Assembly: GCA_003640385.1 (NCBI GenBank)
Contig: RCAB01000041.1
Location: forward strand, 186,001 to 250,000
DNA length: 64,000 nucleotides
From: Setaria digitata
Taxonomy: Eukaryota > Nematoda > Chromadorea > Rhabditida > Setariidae
Direction: 5' to 3'
The notes under the pieces are model-generated. The model was not told where the DNA came from. It made no database searches and saw only the letters and a program-made list of their open reading frames with translations. Shown here one piece after another: positions 1 through 13,253 of this stretch (the stretch's first letter is position 1; every line of letters starts with the position of its first letter). Position numbers and translations under genes: made by a program.

Positions 1-3000
1 AATAGTTTAGCCTAGTTCAGCTTAACTAACATACACTTTTTTTTTGTGCAAAAATAACAAAATCAACAGAAGTCAAATTATATGGTAAATACTTAAAAAA
101 GAATTGCAAAGTTTTTGACTGAATCGTGTAAAACAAGCCCTATTATTTGCTGAGCCGAGCAATCCCAAATTAAAATAAGCCAAATAGTCCAAAGGAGCGC
201 TGAAGTGAATCGATTAAATCAATAATTGATAATTCTCATAGTGTGTCATCAGTGCAGTAATGTCAAAAAGTTCCATTAATTTTACTCTCTCAAAATAGTA
301 TCGTTGGCTGAAGTGAAACTGAACAGACACTTTCGTCAGATATCGCAAACATTCTGTCAATCGTTTTCTTTTTTTTCTCATATCTTTTCGCTCCTTTCTT
401 GAAGTGTAAGCTTTATCCATTCCAACTACGCACGCACGTGTACACTCACGTACACAAAAGCCTGACGCAGAACACGTACTTATACAGACGCACGTGCACA
501 CCAGGAGGAATTCTTCGCACTATACTACTTTAATCTGTTCATGCAGCACGGTTTCTTTTCTTTCATTGATTAGTATTAATTTCTGAAGATAGAAAAAAGA
601 AACTTTTTAAAATTAGCGTAGTGAAACGAGGATGGAACTGATATCACGTTGATAGTGGAAATGATAATGCATGATAATATAGTCCGCTTTGTTGTTAATT
701 AGGATTGTGAAAAATCTGTTGCTTTTAGTCGATCTATCTTAAAACTTTCTTACTAATTAGACGATATTACTTTTCATCCTACCATAAAAAAAATTGCTAC
801 AAATTTTAATTTCATATTTGCTACTGTATACTTCTCTTGCAATGAAAGCAATAAATGTTTTTCTGCCGCAAATTCGTCAAGCTTCACGAAAGTAACTTGC
901 AGCTATTTCATTTCATTTATGTTATTTCGTCTGAGACTAATATAAAGCAGTTCTGATTAACCCATTAAAAATGCCATACTAATTAATCAGTCGTCTTCCT
1001 TACACATTCACAATGCTGCGAATTTTTCTCCCTGCTTTAAATATAATTGAAAAAGAAGAAAGAAGAGAAAGTCCACACAATTTAATTAGTTTTACGTAAT
1101 TAGCTGCCATTGCCACTGCACATTTAACCGATATTTGATTTATTTAGCTGCAAATTAAATCGACGGTATAGATAAGGAAAATAAAAGTGCAGGTGAGGAG
1201 AGAGTGGTGGTGCAGTGGTGCAGGTGAGGGGGCGATGGTGCAGGTGAGGGGGCGATGGTGCAGGTGAGGGGGCGATAGTGCAGGTGAGGGGCGGATAGTG
1301 CAGATGAGGGGGTGGCAGTGCACGTGAGGGGGTGGCGGAGTGATTATTTGAAGAGTTGAAATCAATCCGTCTATTGCCACGCAGCAAGCAGTGATTTTTC
1401 CTCATTTTTTGGTCATTGTCGTGTCCTTTTTTCCATCGATTTCAAAGTTTCAAAACTTACTGGTCGTTATCGTGCAATGATCTACTTGATGAATTGATTT
1501 TTTTTTTCAAAAAATGAAAAAAGTTTCAATTTGTAATTTTTCGAACTTTTGTAGCTAGTATTATTCCTGTGTAGCGACTTGTGAAATTAATATTTTTTAA
1601 ATTTAATGATTTCATTTATTTAAATATTTTGATAATTCTGCTTTATCTTAGTCATCTTTCGAGAAATTAAAATAATACGAATAATTTTCAATGTGTTTTG
1701 ATGTTTCTCATTTTCTTTTCTTTTATTTTAAATTTTATTGCATTGCTAACAATATTTTTATTGGGAAATGAGAAATTTTCATTTGCTTTTTCGTTTTTCG
1801 GCAAGAGAATTTTCAGAAAGGAAAAACAAGGAACTGGTTAGTCAATAAGCTCTAAACCGTTTCTTTCTGTTAATTTTCCTTATTTTTATTTTTATTTATA
1901 TATATATATATTTTTTTTCATATATCAGACTGTTCTGCAAGAACGTAATCCAACCATCTCCTTTTCTTTTTGGTGATTTATTTCTTAAAATGAAATTCAA
2001 ACAAAATTTGGTGTAATTGGGAAACGATTTTGCCTTTAACGACTGTTTTCATTCCTTGTACTTTCGGGACTTAATTTTCATGCCTTTTCACGTCTTATTT
2101 ACTTTTATTTCATTCTAAATTTCAGTTAATTTTGCAGTTCATTTCAATCAGCCATTATTTTATCGAAGTATGATATTATGCGATGATAAGATTATTTAAG
2201 ACAATTTAAAAACTTCAAGGTTAAACATTAATTCTTCTCGCAAAATGTTTTTTCTTTTTTTTCCTTTTTCATATTCTTAGGTGGAAATTCTAGTTCAACG
2301 TAAGCTGCAAAGCACATTTACACACTGTAGTAGTGAATGTGCTTTTGTACATTAACAGAGTCAATTAAAAAAAGGAGTAATTACAAATAAAATATCCATT
2401 GATGAACATTATGGATGTAATATAGCGTATTTATCATTTTCTTACGTGATTTAATCCAATTTCACTTCAAAGCATTCAAAGTACTTTTTGGTGAAAGAAA
2501 GCAGAAAAAAATTAGAAAAAGTATTGTTTAGTTTTGTTTAATATTATCTCCGTCAGTTTTCTTCGTTTCAAATAACATTTCTGGACATTCTGAATGGATT
2601 CTGAAGAAATAGTAATTATTGATTTTCAAATTCATAAAAACTTGTAAAACAATAGGGAATATTAAGGAATGACAATAAATTTATTGATTCTTATACAAAG
2701 CTATTCTGTCGTTGTCTTAAGGAAAATCCATTTTGTTTCGAAAAAAACATGCTTACATTAGCTAAAATAATATTGAAATGAAAGGAATAGTAATTTTTGA
2801 GGGACCAAATCTGCGAATATTGTGGCAAAAATTAAATTGAAAAGGATAAATATTTTCCATAAGTATTAGTTATGAAATATATATTATTATAATAATTTAA
2901 ATACTAATGAAAGTATGAATTTAAGCTGCAAGTAAAGACTCTTGATAAGATATTAAATGTTCAACACTTTGAACTGCAATCAAAAACATTAATTGAAAAA

Positions 3001-6000
3001 AAAAGAAAAAATTGTAAACGGTGATTATGAAGTTGAAAGAAGAAAAAAAGATAGCAAAGATGACGAAATGAAATTTTCAAATACTTCCAGTAATTAATTA
3101 TGCTTCATTTCGATTTCCTTAGCAGATCGAGACAGCTTAATGTCTCCAATCATTTCATCAGTTGAAAAAAAAAATTCCCGATGATTTCAAAAAAAAAATA
3201 TTTTTTTTTTGAAAATTTGTTGTTCAGTTCAACAAAATTTTTCCTGTTGTTCCGTTCTACTGCAATTTATGACCAAGTAATTCGTTTCAAAAGATTTATT
3301 ACTCAGTTAGTAATGGTTGTTTATTGCAAAAATGAGAAAATTAAGTGTGACTTTCGCCTTTGTCAATTTAATCAGAATTTATTTACCAATAATTTTTAAA
3401 TAAGCAAAGCTATAAATGGCATTACAGGATCCAGTTATAATTGACTACTGAAATACAGAAGCTAAAAAACAACCATAGATTTGATCGTTCTTATTCATAA
3501 CTTTTATGAACCAGTGAAATGCAAAGTCCGACTGATGCTGACTTATTTCTCCGACAATTCAATTATTGTTTTTTTTTTGCTTTTTTTTTTGCGGTCATAA
3601 TTCGCGCTGAAATTTTCTTAGACAAAAAGTAACTTCAGTGTTTAATATTTGTCGAAAAGTAACAAATTTTTTGTTTCTTCGACTACGAGAAGGAGAAAAA
3701 ATCTCTGTTCATTCATTTCATCCTACGTCGCTTTCGATTTTCTAAATATGTTACTTACTGTTTTCACATTTTAGCTCAAGTATGCTTTCTCCAAAATGCA
3801 ATACATCAGAAATGAAAGCTCCTAGAAAAGATATCTTTCGGTATTTAATATTTTATAACTTACAATCTTGGAAGAAGACAGGAAATTTTATTTGTCAAAG
3901 TAGCATTTTCACAAAATTTAATAGGAAGCATTCTATGAAATGTTGCTTAACGATATTAAATATTGGAAATCTTACTTTGAAACAACTTTTCTTAGTTTAT
4001 TATCCATTTTTTTGAAGAGATTTTAGTTAAAAAAAATGAATCTTCCAAAAAAAAAAAAAAATGTGTGAAATTTTATGAAGAATTAAAGGGTGTAATTTAT
4101 AAATACGAAAGAAAACGATAAAATAAAAAAATAGAAAACCATATTAAAAATTTTATTTTGCATTTAAATTAATCCGATATTCAAATTTTTAATTGAATTA
4201 ACTAAATTTATTAGGAACTTAAATATTCAAATAATATGTAATTTTTCTCGTTTTTTTCTTCCTGAGACAACTTTATTCTCAACCGTCACTTCATTCCATT
4301 GTGTGTTTTGTTTGCTGTACAAAAATTAAATGGCCAAATCTTAAAACTGTCATGGTGAAAAAAATACCAAAATATTTGTATATATTAAAAAGCAAGTTTA
4401 ACCTTTAAGTTTAAAAAATTTTTTTGGCAGAAGTGGGAAAAGTTATAAGAAACAGGAATGATAAAGAGGTGAAAATTAGTTGGCACCAGAGAAAACAACT
4501 GAGCTTTCTTTCCCAAGCTTATTTCTTCTAGGTCAAATTTCAATTTCGATCTGAAGAAAAATTTTCTAGGTTCTTCTTTTCCTATTCTCATATATTTATG
4601 ATATCCATCAGTTAATTACCAAACTTTGTAACTTCTAGCTTTAGTCAAATTTCAAAACTATCTCAGAAAAAACAGTTATGTTAAAACTTTTTGTATATTT
4701 TTCTAATTAAAAAGAAAATGCTAATGATGAATATATTTGAAATGAATCTTTCTAACATTCAATTTACGATTTTATGTTGACTTGCCACGTTCAATTGTTG
4801 AATCCTATAAAGTTATTTTTATATTTCAAATGATTTAAGGAGAGGTAAACAAATTCTCCGGCGCATTAACCCAGCATCTCTCATTCATTTTATAACCGGT
4901 GAAAAGTTGGAGTGAAAAGGAAAAAGTAATTATAGATCAGACTTCTTTTTGCATTTAAAGTTTCATAAGGACATTTTTTTTGAACCTGGAAATCTTGATT
5001 TTTTTTTAGAGACATTTTTCAAACATACGACATAACTTGTAATTTCAAACCTTTTTGAAATATTTTTGCAAAGTTTTCAAAAGAAAAAGATCAAAACGAT
5101 GTAATAAACTATTCTCCAATATAAAAATATTATGCTAGTGATAGCTAATATTTGCATAAATACGCGACAATTTTTCATACTTTCATTCAGTTAAAGCTAA
5201 TTATTTTCATTCATTACTTATGCCCCTTTTATTGGTGGCCTCATTTGGCTTCTTTTATAGTGATTAGAAAATGCAATCGAATTCGAAAATTGTATGTGAA
5301 GATAATAAATCAGAGTTATCGACGAATTGCATTTTCATAAAACCTAAATTTACAGCTCTCATAAAATTTTTTTAAAGTATGAACATGCTTTTACGTCTTA
5401 ATTCAAACTTTTCGTACGATGCTTCTCTTCTGCTTGTTTTTTTTTTTTGCATATACAATTAATTACAGATCCTTTTACTTTTAAATTTGGTAATAACAAA
5501 ACAATTTGTGCATCCAAATCATAAATGAGACAAATCATATTCGATTTTCACGAAACTTTGTTTCCGTCCTCCCGAAAGCACGCTCCACCACGTGATAATT
5601 TGTAGCAAACGTCGACAGCGCGTAAATTACGTGCTCTGATACATACAAACGATAGGAACTTGTGTACTTTAAATGATAGTCATTTAAATAAAGAATTTCC
5701 ATTTAAATTTATCAAAAAACTGGGTTTTTAGAAACACATTTATATTACTTTTTAATCATATGTGCTAACACGTGAATGGTAGCCTTAGAGTTGGCCCACG
5801 CCTTTTTACGGGTACGAAAATAAATAGTCGAAAGGAAAATAAAAATATTTAGATTGAGATGATTTGACATACTTATTAAAAATCACTTCATGGCAAATAT
5901 TGCTCATTTTCCGCACGTTTAAATGGATTAGATTAGTGTTGCGTAGAAATTTTGTTACAAAATATTTTCTTTCATTGATTTCTATTTAATTATCAAAAGT

Positions 6001-7263
6001 TTCAATCAGTCGTCCGACTCAATAAAAATTACCTTCAATTTTTTTATTTCTAACAGAAAATTCAATTATAGTTTTCTTCTCTTACACCATCAATAATGTA
6101 ATCGCAACAGTGAAATCGATTGTTGCGTTTCTCTTCTTTCTATTCTTTTTAATTGATATCTTTTTCGTAAAAGCCATAACACCTTATTTTCGGCTAATTA
6201 GCAAGAATCCGGATTCTTTCCTGAATAATACCTTACCTTAGCGTACCTAAAATTGCTTTTCTTTACAGAAGAAAGGTCATTCAGAACTGTAAAACATGAA
6301 AATGTTGAAGAGGAAATGAAGGAAAGCTTCCACTTCTGCTGCAAAACAGGAGCAAAGGAAAGTATGCCTTAAGAAATATATTTATTTACGGTCGAATTTA
6401 TGCCAAATTAATCATTGTAAAATTCATTGCAAACAACGAAATCCACTACTACACATAAATGTATATCTTTCGGAAGCTTTTATCTTCAATAATGACAGAA
6501 AATTTCATGCTTTGATGTTTGCCGATCAAGTTATAAATTTTAACTTTCTGATGTTTTCCTTTTAGCTTCAAAATTTGAACATTTGAACTACCACTTTTTA
6601 TTTTGATTAGAAATCGTAGCAGCCTATAACAGGCAGCTAAGTTAATTAATTAAGGAAACAATCACCAGTTAAAGTCAGGAGTTATTTTACTCGTATTTAT
6701 CACTATAAATTTCCATTACACTGGTTTAACAATTAAAGGCTTCCTATTAGTAAAATTAAAGTTGATTTTGTAGTATGCAAGAATCTTAAAAAATTTATTT
6801 TCACGCTCAGTTTTTGCTCCCTCTCTTTTTTTTTTGTAATTTTTTATTTATTCTTCCTCTAATATAACGAAGCAAAAGTGTCTTGATAAAGATTGTCGAT
6901 CTTTGAAATAGCAACATTTTTGATAGTCGATAATCACTCCTAGAAAGCTTAGAATATACTAATTACTAATACGTGTGCTACGCTATACACGTATGATATA
7001 ACAATTATCATTATCATTTATCTTTTATCGAATGATTGGAAACGTCCTTTAGTGATTTTGGCATGTCATTCAAATATTTTCACTTTATTAAATTTGATAT
7101 TATTCCTCTTACAGGCGAAAATAAAAAGCGCACAGAAGTAAACACTTTAAATATGTTTGATGATTATTAGCGATCAAAAACAATTATAACAATAAGCTGT
7201 AAGATATCGACGCTACTTATCAGCTTAATTACTATTTATTAACTAGAAATTATCAGTGCAATA
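1..7263. other. gene-poor 5' region
   Basis: This AT-rich stretch holds no gene I can support. It contains a 20-bp minisatellite (listed separately), a patch of alternating purine-pyrimidine sequence at about 428-505, many homopolymer runs, and one orphan exon-like block at about 6268-6371. The end of the stretch should hold the promoter and any 5' UTR of the fibrinogen-domain gene. That gene's ATG follows a plausible trans-splice acceptor (AG at 7255-7256). Confidence 0.6.
1221..1340. repeat. 20-bp GC-rich minisatellite, six copies
   Basis: Six head-to-tail copies of a 20-bp unit reading approximately CAGGTGAGGGGGCGATGGTG start at 1221, 1241, 1261, 1281, 1301 and 1321. The first two are identical and the later ones diverge. 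A degenerate partial copy precedes them near 1190. The block is far more G-rich than its surroundings. The two overlapping minus-strand reading frames across it, rich in Pro, His and Leu, are shadows of the repeat and not genes. Confidence 0.9.
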
Positions 7264-10200
7264 ATGAGAGAGTACAATAACCAAGATGTGAAAATAAACG
7301 AAACCGAACTTGATCCATGCATAGCCGCAGAAATTCGTATGAAGAAGGCATTATTTTCGCAAAGGTAACCGGGGGTTTTCTTCCTTTATTGAACACGAAT
7401 AAGTAATTAAATCATTCTTTTGAACTTATATTAGGGATGAGCCTAAAATTTCTAATATATTTTACAATTTTTTAAAATTTATTTGTTTTTTCCTGCTTTT
7501 TGAACTTGTATCGTTTTGGTCTGTTTGAATTCTGAAAATCAAAACGAAAATAAAAAGCCATTTTGTCTCACTTCTTTTTAAACTTACCAAATTAATTTCT
7601 TCAATTAAAAATTACCAACACTTCTGCTCTCTTTCTTTTATCTTTAGAACTCGACGAAACCTTCTGATTCTTTCCGTTTTCATTGTGACGTTAATCCTGT
7701 TCTCCGTTTTGTTGCTCTTCCTGTTTTCACGAATGCCACCATCCGAAAGCACGGAACATCTGACCGACTCATTTCCTGAAACAAATCCTGGCCCTCATGA
7801 TGCTTTCAACGATCCAACTTTGATTACTTCGTCATCTTCAACGGTGATATTTTCAAACCGTTGATAATTCCATACATATGATTTCATACATTTCCATCTT
7901 ACCCTAAACCATTTTTTCCATTCGAAGTTGGAAAATAAAACGAAAAAGAAATTAAAGAGAGGATTTCAAAGTGAAAATTGCTTTTTTCATTTATTTAAAG
8001 AAGAAATAAAACCAATTCTAATTATTAATGAAGTTGGAATATCAAATTAGAACAGCTGAGCATATAGAAATTATTTTTATTCAGAAAATAACCCTGCTGT
8101 AGAAATTATTTTATCTTGCAAAATTGATTGTGAACGAGCGTTGCTAATTGTTGTAGTTATTTTTAGGAAACAGTGATTGATTCGACAAAGTTATCAAAAG
8201 CTGAAACTGATGAAAATGTATTCCTAGTAGGTTTTAATTATATTTTTACTCATTTTTCTTTTAATTAAGTTTACTAAAGGATTATAAATCATCAAATTGA
8301 TATGAAATCCAAGAGCTGATAATTTGTTCTGAATTTGAAATCTGAAGAGAAATAGAAATCAGTTTAAAATTTTCAACTAAAGAAGTAAGCATTTGCCGGA
8401 AAAAAGTTGTGCTTTGCATTTTATGATCTAATAAGTTGAGAGTAGACAGAAAATGCACTGGATAATGGTGGAGAAGGCGCGTAACCTAAATTCATCGTAA
8501 AATAGATAATTGAAAACTGGAAATTTTTTTTAATTAATGTGATATTGTCGCGTGATAGGTCTTGTTGCATAAATGAAAGCGAAAAATGTTTGAAATTCAA
8601 ACTGCATCGAAATGAGAAAATATTCAAAGTCTTTTCTCTTTGCAACTTCTGACCACTCGGTAGTTGGGAAAAATAATTATTTAATTTAATACTTAATGCT
8701 CTTTTATCAAATTCAGTTTCATTTCGATTTTAATTTCTTCTCTCCAGTTGAGTCTTTTCTCATCCTTCTTTTCACACTTTTTCAGCAAAACACTGGAAAT
8801 ACTATGGATACTAGTGACTTTTCGTCTACAAGTACGGTATTAAGTTCAAAAAGCATAGTCCAAACACACCCTCTTTGGGAACAACAATCAGCGGTTTTCA
8901 TTGATAGCACCACGAAAGTAACATCCTCTCCAACTACGGTAGATATGAGAAGAGAGGAAACAGTTACTCTCCCCTTCTTTATCAGTGACGATGATGGTGA
9001 AGCTCAGGTTCGTGTTGTTCATTCATTTTATTTCAAATCAGAAACTGATAAATTCGATTAATTGAGGAACAAAATATTAACTGAAGCTGCCACTTCTATG
9101 CTTATTCTGTGATTTGAATCATGAATATGATTACTGAATCACTTAGAATTCATTTCCTAAGCACGAATTAATTGAAACTATTGTCTAAAAATAAGGCGAA
9201 TAGAGCGGAATCTTTTCTTAATAAGAAAAATCATTTAACTGCGTTGTTTCTTGATTATTTTTGACTTTTCTGATTGCTGCCTCAGAATTTGCAGAACTGT
9301 AAATCACTACTTAACGAGGGGAAGACTGAAAGCGGAATTTATCAAATTTCACTACCGAAATTTGGTAAATTTGACGTTCTTTGTGATATGAAAACGAATG
9401 GTGGCGGCTGGACAGTAATACAAAAGTAAGTATCCATCCAAACTGAGTATGAAAGAACAACCGAGGAGAAAAGTTTGAAGTAAGCAGGAGTAGCGAAAAT
9501 TCATTTATTTAAAAATTTAAAAATTTTAAAAATGTGTAATTATAGAAGACAAAATGATCAAGTATACTTTGCAAATCGAACATGGAAAGAATATGAAAAT
9601 GGTTTTGGGGAATTGACAACGTCGTTTTGGCTCGGTTTAAATAAAGTAAGCTTCATCTAAACTTAAGACCAAAGTAAGCTTTGAAATAAGTGAAACGTAA
9701 TTTAGCAGTGAGGATATAAAAAAGAATTTTTAAAGTCGAAGAAGTAAGTATTATTCCATCAGTCATTCAATGAAGTCACTTAGAAACGTTTTAATTGCTA
9801 TTGTATTCAAAGGCATTTCGTTAGTTCAAAAAGTGCCAAAAATCCGATGAGAATCTTTAGATACATGCATTAAGCGCAAAAGACAATGCGCATCCGGTCA
9901 CTTTACGGATTGAACTACGCGGGGATTTTTGCGAAGATAGGAATGGTTGTTCACAGCAACCGAATGGTTATTGGTGGGGTGAATGGGATTTCAACGTGAG
10001 TTTTTCGAATAAAGTCCTTTAAAAGGCACTATTAATTAATGAAATATTAAAAGCAATAAAAAGTAGTTCTTAAGTAGCCGTTATCAGAACTTCGAATGCA
10101 GGACGTGAGTGAGAACAGTTCGTTTCCGTAATTTCACGAGATTTTATGAGCTGCAAAATGATTAGTTCATAAAGTTTGTTGATTCAGTTTATTTGATATA

Positions 10201-10911
10201 AAGATGCTGACTTTTTTAAATGCTTTAATGAAATCTGTTGCAATGAATTAGAAGGATTAAAATAATTATAAATAATTTCAGATTGGTGATGCATCACAGA
10301 AATACTCTCTTTCGATATCACCTGCTTTAGCCGGCAATCTTTCAGAACGCACAGCCACTGATCGATTTTATTATATGAATAACGGGAAATCATTTACAAC
10401 TATTGATCAAGATAATGATAAGTTTCAGGGCAATTGTGCTCAGTTTCGTGATTTTGGGTAAGCATTTCTTTTAATTACCATTCTTATCATTGATAGTGGC
10501 GCAGCTACTATTAATTACTTCTTCATCACTGAATATTTGTGATTTAAATAATTATCATAGAATGACATCCACTGATTTAGCCTAATTAATAAAAATATAG
10601 ATCGTTAAATAACTGACATCCTCAAATTCTTTGTTTTAATTGTTCCACTATTCTCATTTGAGATTTGATTATTCTACCTAGTATTTGGCATTATTTCAAT
10701 ATATTCCGGAATATCACCGGATTAAATGAGTAATTATTACAGAGGTTGGTGGCATAATGATTGTGGTTATGTTGCATTAAATGGACGATACGGTGACCGA
10801 TCTTCAAAAATGCGAAATTTATTTTGGTTCTACGGTAGTGGTACACGGCCATTCATTAATTACTATATTAAGCCAAAAGAAACAGAAATGAAGCTACGAT
10901 CTAAAAGCTGA
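7264..10911 (+). CDS. type II membrane protein with C-terminal fibrinogen-related domain (FReD)
   Basis: Nine exons splice in phase: 7264-7364, 7648-7843, 8167-8226, 8786-9007, 9286-9425, 9546-9645, 9861-9995, 10282-10457, 10743-10911, giving 432 aa. After a short cytosolic N-terminus, basic residues (RTRR) precede one hydrophobic segment (about residues 38-58), which implies type II topology. A Ser/Thr-rich stalk follows (about 60-195). From about residue 194 comes a fibrinogen-like domain: opening Cys in NCKSLL, the GGGWTVIQ motif, FWLGLNK, a calcium-loop-like DQDND at about 360-364 followed by GNCA, and the closing WWHNDCGYVALNGRY with FW and a final MKLRS. Family knowledge: ficolin, tenascin and FIBCD1-type FReDs bind glycans or acetylated ligands. 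The ligand here is inferred only by analogy. The start is the only ATG upstream of the membrane segment in frame, 7 nt behind a TATCAG acceptor-like site that may be a trans-splice site. The weakest boundary is the end of exon 3. Confidence 0.85.
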
Positions 10912-13253
10912 CCGACAATAATTGGATCGTTTGGAGTAAGTCCAAGCCTTCCATTCAATCAATTAATTAATTATATATAATATGTAAATTTTGTTGGTAC
11001 TTGAAGCTTTCCAAATCACTCAAGGTATATGATCTTCTTGTCTCTTTTTTCTTATTTTTTAATTTATTTAAATTTTTTTCACAAATTTCTCAATTAATGT
11101 TACCTATTGCTGCTATAGAGCCTGTTGTTGCTGGTATCATCAATGCTACATTTTCGTTGTTATTATTATTGTTATTGCTAACTAGCTGCTATCATTACTT
11201 TATATTTGTATGCAAAAACGATGGTAATGACAACGATAATGACGTTTAAGTATTATTTTATAGAAAATATTAGTAAATCAATTTATAAATGTCTGATTTT
11301 TTAATTTCTTTGTTTGTTTGTTTAAAAAAAGAAGAGACGAAAAATTGTAGTTTTAATAAGTCAACTGATTTATTCAAGTTTTAAAATTCTGAAAAACTTA
11401 AATCGGTTAAATCTTAACATTTTATAATTTGGCTCAGAAACACTACAGAATTTTATATGAAAACTTGAAGAATTGACAAAAATGATAAAAATGAAAAAAA
11501 AAAAAAAGAAATCACTATCTAGGTTGTTTGTGGAATAAGTGAAAATTTTCAATTGAGAGAGAAATGCAAACACTAAAAATTAATGAGTATATTTATGAGT
11601 CATTAAGAAAAACAATGGTGTCATCTTGGTTTATTATAATTTACTCCAATGCTGGCATCGAAAATGTTTCTTCAGAAAAAAGTTAATTTTTTCAATTCCT
11701 AGTTCTCTCAATATTTCTCAAAATTAATTATTCCCTTAGAATTGCAATATATTTTCGCTTTTTATTTTTTTTCATGTAAAATTCTTTAATTAATTACCGC
11801 AAAATTATTTTCTAAACTTGTGTCTTTGTGAAGTATTTTCGTTGTGCGCTTTCTTATCAGTGATATAAATGTAACACTATCAAACATATTATCACTGCCG
11901 CATAATATATTGAATTGAAATATGCACATTCTCAATGATAAATAATTTAAGTGATAGAGCGAAGTTTAAAGCTATGCTTAATGAAATAACAAATTCCAAT
12001 TTTATAAACTTTTAAAATTTCTATTCCAAAATCGACTTCGAATATAAAGTCGATCAAGTGATATTTAAAAGCAATTGACATGTCTATAAACATAATAATT
12101 TAATCTAAAAAAACGAATGGAGACAACTTTTATTAAGAGAATAATAAATTGAATTTTCACAGAATTTTGTCTTTCCAGTTCTGAAGTCGGAAACTTTTTC
12201 TGTTCTTTCCTTATTGGGAAAATTATAACTTTCTTTCTTTTTGAATTTTTACACTTCGGAACAGTAGGATATAGTAATTGGATTTCAGAATAATAAGAAT
12301 TCTTTTCTTTATCACTTCTCACAAGAAAATATCATTTCAAAAAGTGCGAATTTCCTTTGATTTACTTTTGTATGAGTTTAGAGTTTTGCCACTGTATTTA
12401 TCAAACAGCAGCCTTTGTTGAAAACTAAGATTTCAATCTGAAGTGCTTGTCAATTCAAATATTTTAGGCGTTTTGTAAGCAAAGAACTTATGAAGTATAG
12501 CGTTTGTACAACGTCACGATAGATAAATATGACGCATATTCAGTGGAATTTACGCCAGACGACATGGTGACGAAATAAGGTTCATATAAGTGTGCCAGAA
12601 ATCACTCCATTTTGCTTAGTTGATAATAGACCTCCGCCAGTACTCTTTTATCACAGTTCACACAAATGTACGTACACGTGTGCACGAGATGCATTCGTAC
12701 ACGTAGATGCGCAGCAGATATACCTGTTCACGTAGACACACATGTACATACACGCACATTTCCAAATTGGTGTACCTTTGCCATGTTTGTCTGCTTTGTA
12801 CTTTCTTGTCAAACAAAAGCAAAATTTTAATTACCTCAGACAGTTTATCAATACACATATTACACAACTAAAATATTTCTTCATTTTATAGAGTTCGAGC
12901 TTTATGAGTTCGATAATTTTAGCAATAGTGGTGAATTAATTTAGAAATGAAATTTGATGCTGAAATATATCATCGGAATAAAACGGATAATACGTGTAAA
13001 CATTTGTTTATTTCTTAGCATTTTTATTAACATTTTCATTTTCATTGAAAATGTAATATAAGAGAAAGTAGCGAGCAATATTTGGAAATTTTAGGAGAAC
13101 AATTTGCAAAATTTAGAAATAAGCCATTTCAATCAGTTCGCAAATTTGATATCAATTCTTCCCTTTCCAAAATTCATTGCCTCAAAACTATAATCATAAC
13201 GAAACTTGCACTACTGGCCCTTATAATTAAGTCTATTAAAAAAAAATAAGCAA
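10912..13253. other. intergenic region between convergent genes
   Basis: No coding region is supported. This is the 3' flank of the FReD gene (+) and of the minus-strand gene ending at 13254. Two short plus-strand frames near 11.0-11.25 kb are low-complexity Leu/Phe-rich sequence. A patch of alternating purine-pyrimidine sequence (ACGTACAC-like) lies at about 12660-12760. An AATAAA on the minus strand near 13008-13013 could be the polyadenylation signal of the next gene. Confidence 0.55.

Noticed and set aside
1124..1405. Two overlapping minus-strand frames rich in Pro and His
   Set aside because: They are produced by the 20-bp minisatellite; the periodic protein simply mirrors the repeat.
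3782..4015. 77-codon plus-strand frame behind a CATTTTAG site
   Set aside because: The product is low in information and has no splice partners or recognisable domain; in DNA this AT-rich one such frame is expected by chance.
8696..9061. 121-codon plus-strand frame taken as a gene of its own
   Set aside because: Only 8786-9007 is an exon of the FReD gene; the rest is flanking intron read through.
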